Source: Micromonospora rhizosphaerae (GTDB lineage: Bacteria > Actinomycetota > Actinomycetes > Mycobacteriales > Micromonosporaceae). From it: a DNA stretch of 64,000 nt. The notes under the pieces are model-generated. The model saw only the letters and a program-made list of their open reading frames with translations. It did no database searches and was not told the origin of the DNA. The stretch spans positions 1,550,001 to 1,614,000 of the forward strand of contig NZ_FMHV01000002.1 in NCBI RefSeq assembly GCF_900091465.1, in the 5' to 3' direction. Shown one piece after another: positions 6,741 through 14,299 of the stretch (positions within the stretch are counted from its first letter, which is position 1; every line of letters begins with the position of its first letter). Position numbers and translations under genes: made by a program.

Positions 6741-7528
6741 GCTCCCTCTCCCTGGCCGTACGCGACTCGTCCACGATGCTGCGCCGCAACCTCCTGCACG
6801 CGCGGCGCTATCCGTCCCTCACCCTGAACCTGCTGCTGACCCCGATCATGCTGCTGTTGCTCTTCGTCTACGTCTTCGGCGACGTGATGGGCTCGGGCAT
6901 CGGCGGCGCCGGTGCGAACCGCTCCGAGTACATCGCGTATGTCGTCCCGGGCCTCCTGCTGATGACCATCGGCAGCACCGTGATCGGGACCGCGGTGTCC
7001 GTCTCCAACGACATGACCGAGGGCATCATCGCCCGCTTCCGCACGGTGGCGATCCACCGCGGTGCGGTGCTCGTCGGGCACGTCGTCGGCAGCGTGCTGC
7101 AGTCGATCATGAGCGTGGTCCTCGTGGGCGCAGTCGCCGTGGCCATCGGCTTCCGGTCTACGGATGCCGGCGTCCTGGAGTGGCTGGCGGCGTTCGGGCT
7201 GCTCGTGCTCTTCGCCATGGCGCTCACCTGGATCGCGGTCGGCATGGGCCTGATCAGCCCGAACGCCGAGGCCGCCAGCAACAACGCGATGCCGATGATC
7301 CTGCTGCCGCTCCTCTCCAGCACATTCGTCCCGGTCGACGCCATGCCCGGCTGGTTCCAGCCGATCGCCGAGTACCAGCCGTTCACGCCCGCCATCGAAA
7401 CCCTCCGGGGCCTGCTGCTCGGCAGCGAGATCGGCCACAACGGGTGGCTCGCGGTCGTCTGGTGCCTGGGTCTCGCGGTGCTCGGCTACTTCTGGTCGAC
7501 CTCGAAGTTCAACCGCGACCCGAAGTAA
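6737..7528 (+). CDS. ABC-2 type permease, DrrB-like
   Basis: 263 residues with about six membrane helices: LLLTPIMLLLLFVYVFGDVM, YVVPGLLLMTIGSTVIGTAV, VLVGHVVGSVLQSIMSVVLV and three more. Between them lie the characteristic TEGIIARFRTVAIHR segment and the SSTFVPVDAMPGWFQPIAEY reentrant stretch of ABC-2/DrrB permeases. It starts at the ATG overlapping the ATPase stop. It forms the membrane channel of the island exporter. The 100 bp after it, up to attR, hold no complete gene; on the minus strand they can be read as a short protein-like fragment (AYADAVSEYAAVGRDELRE), probably debris. Confidence 0.92.
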   Translation: MSSLSLAVRDSSTMLRRNLLHARRYPSLTLNLLLTPIMLLLLFVYVFGDVMGSGIGGAGANRSEYIAYVVPGLLLMTIGSTVIGTAVSVSNDMTEGIIARFRTVAIHRGAVLVGHVVGSVLQSIMSVVLVGAVAVAIGFRSTDAGVLEWLAAFGLLVLFAMALTWIAVGMGLISPNAEAASNNAMPMILLPLLSSTFVPVDAMPGWFQPIAEYQPFTPAIETLRGLLLGSEIGHNGWLAVVWCLGLAVLGYFWSTSKFNRDPK

Positions 7529-7629
7529 CCGCCATGACAGCGCGGGGCGCCTCCCGCAACTCGTCCCGCCCGACGGCGGCGTACTCCGACACCGCGTCGG
7601 CGTACGCCGCCCCGTCGGCGTGTCAACTC

Positions 7630-7662
7630 TCGCATCGAGGGGGTCAGGGGTCCAAATCGCCT
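7630..7662 (+). other. Attachment site attR (partial tRNA-Ala copy)
   Basis: This matches tRNA-Ala positions 3716-3748 at 31 of 33 bases, with mismatches at 7652 and 7659. It lacks the acceptor and D-arm, so it is not a tRNA gene. Its last two bases are part of the stop codon of the MFS gene on the minus strand. Confidence 0.85.
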
Positions 7663-8968
7663 AGGTCAGCTGGGCGGGTTGCTCCGCGTACGGGCGCGTC
7701 CGCTCCGCCCACCGCACGAAGTACGGCGTCACCAGACCCGCTACGACGAACACGCCGCCGAGCAGGAGCCAACCAGGCACTCCCCAGGTGATGCAGAACA
7801 GTGCCAGTACGGTGGGAGCCACCACATTGGCCAGGCCGGCCCCGAACCCGAACAGCCCCATGTACTGCCCTTGCGCGTGGGCGGGAGCGAGGCTGAATCG
7901 CAGTTCCAGCGAGCCCGCCGTGTGCCAAAGTTCACCGATGGTGTGGACAAAGATGCCGACGACGATGCCGATGAGCGCGAGCCACGAGGGAAGTCCTGCC
8001 GCTGCGGCAATCGCGGCCATGCCGACGAAGAACGCCACACCCGAACGGCGCATCGCTTTCCCGGCGCTGGCGCTGTCATTGACCGTTCGACTGGCCCTGA
8101 CTTGGAGCAGCACCACAAGAACGGTATTGACCAGTGCTGCCGCGCCAACCAGCCACCGGGGTGCGCCGGTGTGCCCCACGATCCAGAGTGGCAGTGCGAA
8201 TAGCAGCACCTGATGGTGAATCGACATGATGCCGTCAAGCACGGTGATGGCAACGTACCCCCGGTCCTTCAACACCTGCCAGCGGTCGGCCCTTGGCGGC
8301 GCGGGCACGGGCGGTAGTGACGGCAGCGCGGCAATGATGGCGGCACTGGCCACGAAGCTGAGCGCATTACCCAGCACCAGGGCCAGGTAGGCCGGACGCG
8401 TGTCCAACTGCACGGCGAAGCCGGCAGCCATGGCGGCGCAACTCCCGGCGAGATTTGCGACCGAGCGCAGGTAAGCGCGGTACCTGCTGAGGTCGGCACC
8501 GCCGATTCCGCGAACCAGCGGGCCACGCGCCGCTCCCCCCGCTGAACGGGCTAGTTCACCCAGGCAGAGCGCCGCCAGGACCAGCCAGAACGACTGCACG
8601 AGTACCAGCGCGGCCATCGCCAGACCCTGCATGACGAGCATCCACAGGTAAATCTCTCGCGGCCCTCGTCGGTCAGCGAGATGTCCGACCGGTACGCCGG
8701 CAAAAAGGCCAACGGCAGCCGCGCCGCCCATTCCTAGTCCGACCTGTGCTAATGGGAGACCGACGACGCGGGTGAAGAAGAGCGCGGCGCTGACCATGAA
8801 GACGCCACTGCCAATCATGTTGACGAACGTCGCCAACGCGAGAATCCGCTGCGGACGCGTCTCAGGGATCAGTCCGCGTCGGACCAACGTCGATCGCTCT
8901 CGCCCTTCGTTGTCGACCGGCTCTCGTCCGAAAGATTGACTAGCTTTGTGACTTCGCAGGGCCTGCAC
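7661..8968 (-). CDS. MFS exporter
   Basis: 435 residues with about twelve membrane helices, and the MFS motif A region GHLADRRGPREI after the second helix. It is predicted to be a proton-driven efflux pump of the drug-export type; the substrate is unknown. The GTG start at 8968 has GGAAGG about 11 nt upstream. The stop codon coincides with the edge of attR, so island integration may have fixed the present 3' end, but the length is normal. GC content is somewhat lower than in the core genes, which fits acquisition. Upstream lies a tRNA-Thr-like scar or operator. Confidence 0.88.
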   Translation of the reverse strand: MQALRSHKASQSFGREPVDNEGRERSTLVRRGLIPETRPQRILALATFVNMIGSGVFMVSAALFFTRVVGLPLAQVGLGMGGAAAVGLFAGVPVGHLADRRGPREIYLWMLVMQGLAMAALVLVQSFWLVLAALCLGELARSAGGAARGPLVRGIGGADLSRYRAYLRSVANLAGSCAAMAAGFAVQLDTRPAYLALVLGNALSFVASAAIIAALPSLPPVPAPPRADRWQVLKDRGYVAITVLDGIMSIHHQVLLFALPLWIVGHTGAPRWLVGAAALVNTVLVVLLQVRASRTVNDSASAGKAMRRSGVAFFVGMAAIAAAAGLPSWLALIGIVVGIFVHTIGELWHTAGSLELRFSLAPAHAQGQYMGLFGFGAGLANVVAPTVLALFCITWGVPGWLLLGGVFVVAGLVTPYFVRWAERTRPYAEQPAQLT

Positions 8969-9000
8969 GAATTTGGGATCCTTCCGTCCGACTAGCTCGG

Positions 9001-9040
9001 CGAATTTAGCGAGGTTGCACTGACTTGTAATCAGTCGGCC
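9001..9040 (+). pseudogene. tRNA-Thr(TGT)-like anticodon arm, possible old att scar
   Basis: The stem ACTGA (9019-9023), loop CTTGTAA and TCAGT (9031-9035) is a perfect tRNA-Thr anticodon arm with anticodon TGT, preceded by TTTAGC and a G-rich D-arm-like stretch. No acceptor stem or proper T-arm can be formed, so it is not a functional tRNA. It may be the remnant of an integration into a tRNA-Thr gene. Alternatively, it is a 5-bp inverted-repeat operator for the MFS gene. Confidence 0.4.
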
Positions 9041-9209
9041 GGCCGATACCGGGAATCATCAGCCCGTGCTAGGTTTATTAGCGTCGGGTGAAGGCCGTGT
9101 GGCTCGCCCGCCGCCCCCAGGGCCCCTCGACGCGTCGCCTCGTACGGCAGCGGCGGGCCAGGCGTGCAGCGTTCTGGCCGACGATGCCCGAAGGCTGGAG
9201 GCGGTAGAG

Positions 9210-10358
9210 ATGGCGGTCTATGACGTCATCGTCGTGGGGCTCGGTGGGATGGGTAGCAGCGCCGCCTATCACCTGGCCGCGCGGGGGCAGCGCGTGCTCG
9301 GTCTGGAGAGGTTCGGGCCGGCGCACGACCGCGGGTCCAGCCACGGCGGTTCGCGCATCATCCGGCAGTCTTACTTCGAGGACCCCGCATACGTGCCGCT
9401 CCTGCTTCGGGCGTACGAGCTGTGGGAGAAGCTGGAACGCGACGCCGGACGGGAGATCATTACGCTCACCGGTGGCGTCTTTGTCGGCCGGCCCGAGAGC
9501 CTCACCTTCTCCGGCAGTCTGCGCGCATCGCGCGAGTGGGACCTGCCGCACGAGATCCTCGACGCGGACGAACTGCGCCGCCGCTTCCCGACGTTCGGTC
9601 CCCGTGACGACGAGGTAGCGCTCTTCGAGGCCAAGGCGGGCTTCGTTCGCCCCGAGGCGACCGTCGCCGCTCACCTCGAACTCGCCGCCCGGCACGGCGC
9701 CGACCTGCGCTACGGCGAGCCGGTACTGGGCTGGCAGGCGCTGCCCGACGGGGGCGTGCGAGTGGCGACCGGGGAGGCTTCCTACACCGCCGAGCGGATC
9801 GTGATCTGCCCGGGGGCCTGGGCGCCGGAACTCCTCGCCGACCTCGGTGTGCCGTTCACTGTGGAACGGCAGATCATGTACTGGTTCCAGCCGGAGACAG
9901 GGGTGGGCCCGTTCCAGCCCGAGCGGCATCCCATCTACATCCACGAGGACGGCGCCGGCACGCAGATCTACGGCTTCCCGGCCATCGACGGGCCCCACGG
10001 CGGCGCCAAGGTGGCGTTCTTCCGCCGCGGCGGTCAGGTCTGCACCCCCGAGACGATCGATCGGCAGGTGCACCCGGAGGAGATCCGAGACATGCGGGAA
10101 CATTCGGCGGAACTTTTGCCCGCCCTTCCGGGCCGGTTCCTGCGGGCCGCGACCTGCATGTACACCAACACACCGGACCAGCACTTCGTGATTGCGACGC
10201 ACCCGGAGCACCCGCAGGCCACCGTCGCCTGCGGATTCTCCGGCCACGGCTTCAAGTTCGTCCCCGTGGTCGGGGAGATCCTCGCCGACCTGGCGACAAG
10301 CGGCTCGACCGCACACCCCATCAGCCTGTTCGACCCGCGGCGCGACTTCGCCGCATAG
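9210..10358 (+). CDS. solA: Monomeric sarcosine oxidase / N-methyl amino acid oxidase
   Basis: A 382-residue flavoprotein of the MSOX/MTOX family, which oxidatively demethylates sarcosine or other N-methyl amino acids to give formaldehyde, the amine and H2O2. The FAD-binding GLGGMGSS motif (residues 10-17) follows a short beta strand. The [13 protein letters not shown] segment carries Cys316, the residue that binds FAD covalently in MSOX. The length matches the family (about 387). I chose ATG 9210, with GGAGG at 9197-9201, over an in-frame start 48 codons earlier that adds unrelated sequence. No partner subunits are nearby. The physiological substrate is not clear. Confidence 0.92.
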   Translation: MAVYDVIVVGLGGMGSSAAYHLAARGQRVLGLERFGPAHDRGSSHGGSRIIRQSYFEDPAYVPLLLRAYELWEKLERDAGREIITLTGGVFVGRPESLTFSGSLRASREWDLPHEILDADELRRRFPTFGPRDDEVALFEAKAGFVRPEATVAAHLELAARHGADLRYGEPVLGWQALPDGGVRVATGEASYTAERIVICPGAWAPELLADLGVPFTVERQIMYWFQPETGVGPFQPERHPIYIHEDGAGTQIYGFPAIDGPHGGAKVAFFRRGGQVCTPETIDRQVHPEEIRDMREHSAELLPALPGRFLRAATCMYTNTPDQHFVIATHPEHPQATVACGFSGHGFKFVPVVGEILADLATSGSTAHPISLFDPRRDFAA

Positions 10359-10364
10359 CCCGAC

Positions 10365-10523
10365 GCCTGCGTTGAGGTCAAGGACGGCACCGCCCACCGG
10401 CGGAGCCGGGCTGATCCCGGCCCCGTGGACCGCGGTGAAGCCGAGGTCGTAGCGGCCCTTGTAGGTGTCGGACACCTTGTACATCGACTCCCAGTCGACG
10501 ACCAGCCCGTCGAGGTACGCCAT
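10365..10523 (-). pseudogene. Unidentified gene fragment
   Basis: On the minus strand, MAYLDGLVVDWESMYKVSDT and the following residues to about AVLDLNAG read like real protein, with strong G/C at third positions and natural composition. The frame then runs antisense into solA, and upstream it breaks before the next gene. I do not recognise the family. It looks like a remnant of a larger gene lost by deletion. Together with neighbouring sequence it fills the 235-bp gap 10359-10593, which has no other gene. Confidence 0.4.
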
Positions 10524-10593
10524 GCCGGAACCGTATGAACCGAAGAACCGCAGGCCAATGGTCCAAACAGGTCCGCGGGTCCCCCGACGAGTC

Positions 10594-11259
10594 CTATCGG
10601 GAAGGTTTCGTCGTCCGGTTCGCTGCCTCGGCGGCAGCTGCCCACGCCCGGATGATCGGGTGCGGCTCGGGGCCGTCGGCGAGCTCGGGTTGGAACAGGG
10701 TGCCGAGGAAGAACGGGTGCCCCGGCAGCTCCGCGACCCGTACGACGCCCTCGTCGTCGAATCCGGTGAACCGCAGGCCGTGGTCGGTCAGCACCTGCAC
10801 GGTCGCCGGGTTCAGCCCGTAGGAGCAGTGGTACCGCTCCCTGGTCCGCTCGGCACCCAGCGCCCGCTCGAACAGCGAGCCCTCGGTCGCGAGCACGACG
10901 CACTCGTCGCCGCCCAACGAACAGGAGAGCGGAACCAGCACGTCCTCCTCGGCCAGGCCGGCCACCTGGATGGCGAACTCGGTGACCGCCAACTGCAGAC
11001 CACCGCACGTGCCCAGGAGTGGTACGCCGGCCCGACGGGCGATGCCCGCGGCGGTGACGACCCCCGGTTCACTCTCGTAAGGACTCCCGGTGAGCCACAC
11101 CCCGTCGAAGTCCGCCAGCGACGCGTCGACCGCGGTAGTCGGGATCCAGGTGGCCTCCACATGCGAGCCCAGCGCGGCGACGGCACGGGCGACCGGCTCC
11201 TGTGCCGCGGCATCGAGCAGGCGATCTCCGACCAGTGCCAGGCGAGGGGAGGAGGTCAT
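10594..11259 (-). CDS. CTP synthase C-terminal-like glutamine amidotransferase domain protein
   Basis: 221 residues of class-I glutamine amidotransferase fold, similar to the C-terminal domain of CTP synthase but standing alone. The nucleophile elbow GTCGG is present with Cys85. At the place of the catalytic His, where CTP synthase has FHPE, this protein has FQPE with Gln190, so ordinary glutaminase activity is doubtful. I recall a small bacterial family, annotated as CTP synthase C-terminal region-related (seleno)protein, with the same layout. The start ATG directly follows the TGA of the LysR gene with no gap, so the two form an operon. Function is unknown. Confidence 0.75.
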   Translation of the reverse strand: MTSSPRLALVGDRLLDAAAQEPVARAVAALGSHVEATWIPTTAVDASLADFDGVWLTGSPYESEPGVVTAAGIARRAGVPLLGTCGGLQLAVTEFAIQVAGLAEEDVLVPLSCSLGGDECVVLATEGSLFERALGAERTRERYHCSYGLNPATVQVLTDHGLRFTGFDDEGVVRVAELPGHPFFLGTLFQPELADGPEPHPIIRAWAAAAEAANRTTKPSR

Positions 11260-12201
11260 TCAGCGATCATGCTTGACCTGACCGGACCACGCCACCCCGC
11301 TCGGTAGCTGTCCGCGAGGGTGGTCGCGGGTGGCGGCGCGCAGCGCCGCGACGCACGCGGCCACCGCCGGATGGCTGCCGGCGCCCCTCCGGTACGCGAC
11401 CCGGGTACGCCGGCGAAGCGCGAGCGGGACGAGGCGTACCCCGAGGGGCGGCTCCCCGACGGCGAGTTCCGGGACCAGCCCGACCCCCTGACCGGCGGCC
11501 ACCAGGGCCAGCATGGCGGTGAAGTCGTCGGCGTGATGCCGCACGGTCGGCCGGAAGCCGGCCAGCTCGCAGGCGTGCAGGGCCACCGAATGGCACAGCG
11601 TGCCGGGGCTGCCCACGATCCAGTCCGCGTCGCGCGCGGCATGCATCTGGTCGCCCTCGGGCTCGGTGCCGGCGGGCAGGGCGAGGAACACCGTCTCGTC
11701 CAGCAGCGGTGCCGAATCCAGCGCCGGATCCGGTTCGGCCGGCACGATGTCGTAGTCGTGCAGGAGCGCCACGTCGAGTCGCCGGTCCCGCAGCGCGGCG
11801 GGCACGTCGACCGGGTCCAGTTCGGTGACCATGAGGTCGAGCGCGGGATGATCCCGCGCCAACGCGACCAGGGCCGCCGGCAGCAGGGTGCGCACCGCGC
11901 TGGGGAACGCGCCGATGCGTACCCGGCCGGAGAGCCCGCCCCGGGCGGCGGCCAGCGTCGCATCCGCCGCCTCCAGGGCGGCGAGGACCACCTCGGCGTG
12001 CTGGACGAGCGCGGCCCCGGTCGGGGTGAGGGTCAACCGGCGGCCGGCGCGTTCCAGCAGCCGGACGCCCGCCTCCCGCTGCAGCGCCGCGAGCTGCTGG
12101 GAGACGGCGGAGGGCGTGTAGGTGTGCGCCTCGGCTACCGCGGCGATCGTGCCCAGCCGGGCCAGATCGCGCAGCAGGCGCAGGCGGCGGACGTCAAGCA
12201 T
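11260..12201 (-). CDS. LysR-family transcriptional regulator
   Basis: 313 residues. The N-terminal winged helix (MLDVRRLRLLRDLARLGTIA, then SAVSQQLAALQREAG, residues 1-60) is classic LysR, followed by a linker helix and a two-lobed effector domain (about 90-295). It reads away from the DapA-like gene and is followed without a gap by the amidotransferase-like gene. A TAAGCT -10 box on the minus strand (12208-12213) ends 6 nt before the ATG, so the mRNA may be leaderless. One arm of an 11-bp inverted repeat covers that box, implying self-repression. Confidence 0.92.
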   Translation of the reverse strand: MLDVRRLRLLRDLARLGTIAAVAEAHTYTPSAVSQQLAALQREAGVRLLERAGRRLTLTPTGAALVQHAEVVLAALEAADATLAAARGGLSGRVRIGAFPSAVRTLLPAALVALARDHPALDLMVTELDPVDVPAALRDRRLDVALLHDYDIVPAEPDPALDSAPLLDETVFLALPAGTEPEGDQMHAARDADWIVGSPGTLCHSVALHACELAGFRPTVRHHADDFTAMLALVAAGQGVGLVPELAVGEPPLGVRLVPLALRRRTRVAYRRGAGSHPAVAACVAALRAATRDHPRGQLPSGVAWSGQVKHDR

Positions 12202-12238
12202 CAGTTCAGCTTAGGTATCCGTTGAGGAAGCTGAACTG
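12202..12238. promoter_or_regulatory. LysR operator, 11-bp inverted repeat
   Basis: CAGTTCAGCTT (12202-12212) and AAGCTGAACTG (12228-12238) are perfect inverted copies separated by 15 bp. They lie between the divergent LysR and DapA-like genes and overlap the LysR -10 box. Position and symmetry fit a LysR-type target. Confidence 0.8.
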
Positions 12239-12271
12239 GTTCTTCACGGTCCCGGGTCAGAGGCTGGAGTC

Positions 12272-13144
12272 ATGACACTCACCGGCCTGTACGTCCCGCT
12301 GATCACGCCGTTCGACGAGCGCAGGGCGGTCGCCCTTGATGCGCTGACCGCCCTCGCCCACCAGGTGCTGGACGCCGGAGCCGCCGGGCTGGTCGCGCTC
12401 GGCACCACCGGGGAGCCGACAGCGCTCGACGATTCGGAACGACGCGCGGTGGTCGAGGTCGTCGCCTCGGTCTGCCGGGAACGCCGCGCGCACCTGCTGG
12501 TCGGGGCCAGCACCGTGGAGTCGCTGCGGGCGCTGGGCGACGAGGTGGGCGCCGCGCTCTGCCTGGTGCCGCCGTTCGTGCGGCCGGGGGAGGCCGGAGC
12601 GCTCGCCCACTTCGCCCACCTGGCCCAGGCCGCTCCGGTGCCGCTGGTCGCGTACCACGTCCCGTACCGCACGGGGCAGCCCCTCTCCGCGGCGGCCCTG
12701 CGGCGGCTGGCCGAGCTGCCCGGCCTCGCGGGGATCAAGCACGCCGTGGGCGGGATCGACGCGGAGACGGTGGCCTTCCTCGCCGACGTCCCGTCCGGCT
12801 TCGCGGTGCTCGGCGGCGACGACGCGTTCATCTCACCCCTGCTCGCCCTCGGCGCACACGGCGGCATCCTCGCGTCCGCGCACGTAGCCACCGCCGACTT
12901 CGTCGCGCTGATCGAGGCGTGGCGAGCCGGCGACCTCGCCCGGGCCCGGCCCCTCGGCCACCGGCTCGCCGCCCTTTCGGCGGCGCTCTTCGCCGAGCCC
13001 AACCCCTCGGTGGTCAAGGCGGTCCTGCACGCGCAGGGCCGCATCCCGACCCCGGCCGTACGCCTGCCGCTCCTGCCCGCCGCGCCGAAGACCACCGATC
13101 AGGCATTGCGGTACGCCGACGACCTGGCCGGCGTGCCGGGCTGA
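12272..13144 (+). CDS. Dihydrodipicolinate synthase/N-acetylneuraminate lyase family aldolase
   Basis: 290 residues of the DapA-type TIM-barrel Schiff-base aldolases. Visible are GTTGE (44-48), the Tyr128 region AYHVPYRTG and the Schiff-base lysine Lys156 in GIKHA. The family condenses or cleaves pyruvate with an aldehyde. Location in a LysR-controlled cluster, not with other lysine genes, and a diverged sequence suggest a catabolic aldolase or a second DapA rather than the housekeeping enzyme. The gene is divergent from the LysR gene across a shared operator. The true substrate cannot be told from sequence. Confidence 0.85.
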   Translation: MTLTGLYVPLITPFDERRAVALDALTALAHQVLDAGAAGLVALGTTGEPTALDDSERRAVVEVVASVCRERRAHLLVGASTVESLRALGDEVGAALCLVPPFVRPGEAGALAHFAHLAQAAPVPLVAYHVPYRTGQPLSAAALRRLAELPGLAGIKHAVGGIDAETVAFLADVPSGFAVLGGDDAFISPLLALGAHGGILASAHVATADFVALIEAWRAGDLARARPLGHRLAALSAALFAEPNPSVVKAVLHAQGRIPTPAVRLPLLPAAPKTTDQALRYADDLAGVPG

Positions 13145-13238
13145 TCGTGGATCGAAGGGCCGGGTTGCAGGAGCTGGTCCGGGATTCGGCCGCTTCTGCC
13201 CGTGGACGTCGATGGGGGGCAGCCGCCCGGCGACGGCG

Positions 13239-13525
13239 TCAGTGCAGTGCGGTGGCCTGCTTCAGGTACGAACGCAGCCGGGCCGTCTCGGCGTCGAGCT
13301 GGTCGGCCGGCACCGGCGGCGACTCGGGCCAGAGCCGGACGACCGGCAAGCTCGTCCACATCGGCGGCGCGGGCGTAGCCGGGCCGCCCTGACGCTCTCC
13401 CGCCAGGCCAGGACCTGGTCTACGGTCAGATTCCAGACGGCCATGAGTGGGGAACGTACCGCAACGAGGTAACGCCGGAGCGTTCCGGAGCGCTGTTGGG
13501 GCGTCACTGGGGAGTCGACGGTCAT
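13239..13525 (-). pseudogene. Small hypothetical gene with an apparent frameshift
   Basis: The first part reads MTVDSPVTPQQRSGTLRRYL through VAVRSPLMAVWNLTVDQVLA to WRESVRAA in one frame. The C-terminal half reads PPMWTSLPVVRLWPESPPVP through ADQLDAETARLRSYLKQATA to LH and a stop in another frame. Each half has strong G/C third-position bias only in its own frame, with the switch near 13385-13400. The span of 287 nt is not divisible by three. Either the gene is broken or the sequence has an indel there. No known family. Confidence 0.5.
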
Positions 13526-13586
13526 CGACAGTTGACGGCGTGAGCTGCCTCGCACCTCGCCGTCGGGGAGCTGGGAGAGGAATGCG

Positions 13587-13856
13587 ATGACGGGTGGTGG
13601 GGGACCGTCCGGGTCACGGCCGGACGAACACGCTCCGGTGACCCCCGACTGGACCTGCGGCTCCTGCGGTGAGGAGTGGCCGTGCGCCACGAAGCGGAGC
13701 CGCCTGCTCCGCGAGTTCCAGGTGGACCGGGCCTCGCTCAGCGTCTATCTCGGATCGTGCCTCGCCGCCGCCACGCAGGACCTGCGCTCGGCCCCGGTGT
13801 CGGCGCTCCAGGACCGGTTCATCGGCTGGGTGCCGCGGAGCCGGCGGGCCTACTGA
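13587..13856 (+). CDS. Small conserved hypothetical with CxxC...C motif
   Basis: 89 residues: DWTCGSCGEEWPCATKRSRL, then LREFQVDRASLSVYLGSCLA and AATQDLRSAPVSALQDRFIG. The CGSCGEEWPC cluster suggests a small metal site or redox-active cysteines. I recall the pattern (C-x-x-C-G-x-x-W-P-C, then a helical part ending in RF-x-GW) as a common small protein in Micromonospora and relatives, of unknown function. The ATG at 13587 follows GGGAGAGGA. It is divergent from the frameshifted gene at 13239-13525. Confidence 0.7.
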   Translation: MTGGGGPSGSRPDEHAPVTPDWTCGSCGEEWPCATKRSRLLREFQVDRASLSVYLGSCLAAATQDLRSAPVSALQDRFIGWVPRSRRAY

Positions 13857-13942
13857 GCCGGTAGGCCCCGGGGCTGCTTCGCCCGTGTGGAGCGGCGACC
13901 TCTGGTGATCATTGGGGAGGTGGTCGCGCCGGGTCCGAATGC

Positions 13943-14299
13943 TCACTCCAGCAGCGCCACCAGCCGGTTCGGAGCGATCACCCGGTAGGCGTCCTGACAG
14001 AGTTCGGCGACCTCGGCCCAGTCCACCTCGCCGTCGAGGCGTACCCCGAGCCAGCCCCGGCCGCCGACGTATGGCGGGCGGAAGAACCGGCCCGGGTTCA
14101 CCGCGATCAGCTCCTCCTGCCCGCCCGGCGGCGCGGCGCACCACAGGTGCGGGAACTCGTTCCCGTGGTGGCCGTCGGCGTGCAGCATGACGAAGGCCTT
14201 CTTGCCGCAGACGAACCAGGTGGGCGCGCCGTGGCTGGGCCGCTCGGTCACCTCGGGCAGCGCCGAACAGATCGCCTGCAGCCGTTCGAGTGCGGTCAT
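13943..14299 (-). CDS. MmcQ/YjbR family DNA-binding-like protein
   Basis: 118 residues of the YjbR/CyaY-like fold family: ALPEVTERPSHGAPTWFVCG, then KKAFVMLHADGHHGNEFPHL, then PGRFFRPPYVGGRGWLGVRL and DWAEVAELCQDAYRVIAPNR. The protein is cytosolic and its role is poorly known; structures resemble nucleic-acid or cofactor-binding folds. I chose ATG 14299 with GGAGG 8 nt upstream, over a GTG three codons earlier that overlaps that site. Confidence 0.85.
   Translation of the reverse strand: MTALERLQAICSALPEVTERPSHGAPTWFVCGKKAFVMLHADGHHGNEFPHLWCAAPPGGQEELIAVNPGRFFRPPYVGGRGWLGVRLDGEVDWAEVAELCQDAYRVIAPNRLVALLE

Larger units (their letters stand above)
3749..7662. mobile_element. Small genomic island integrated at tRNA-Ala
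   Basis: About 3.9 kb between the intact tRNA-Ala and a 33-bp partial copy of its 3' half. Next to the tRNA, and reading toward it, is a stretch resembling the C-terminus of a tyrosine integrase. The cargo is a regulator (minus strand) facing a three-gene DUF4097/ABC-2 exporter operon. No excisionase, replication or transfer gene remains, so the element looks immobile: either a decayed integrative element or the end of a larger one after deletion. Cargo proteins resemble Streptomyces versions as I remember them, which suggests transfer from that direction. Confidence 0.75.

Noticed and set aside
7630..7662. Second tRNA-Ala gene
   Set aside because: Only the anticodon-to-T-arm portion is present; the acceptor and D-arm are missing and two bases differ.
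9066..9209. 48-residue N-terminal extension of the sarcosine oxidase
   Set aside because: The FAD-binding strand begins right at ATG 9210, which has a good GGAGG site; the extension is Pro/Arg-rich and overlaps the scar region.
10594..11259. Selenoprotein version of the amidotransferase-like family
   Set aside because: The nucleophile codon is an ordinary Cys codon, and there is no in-frame TGA.
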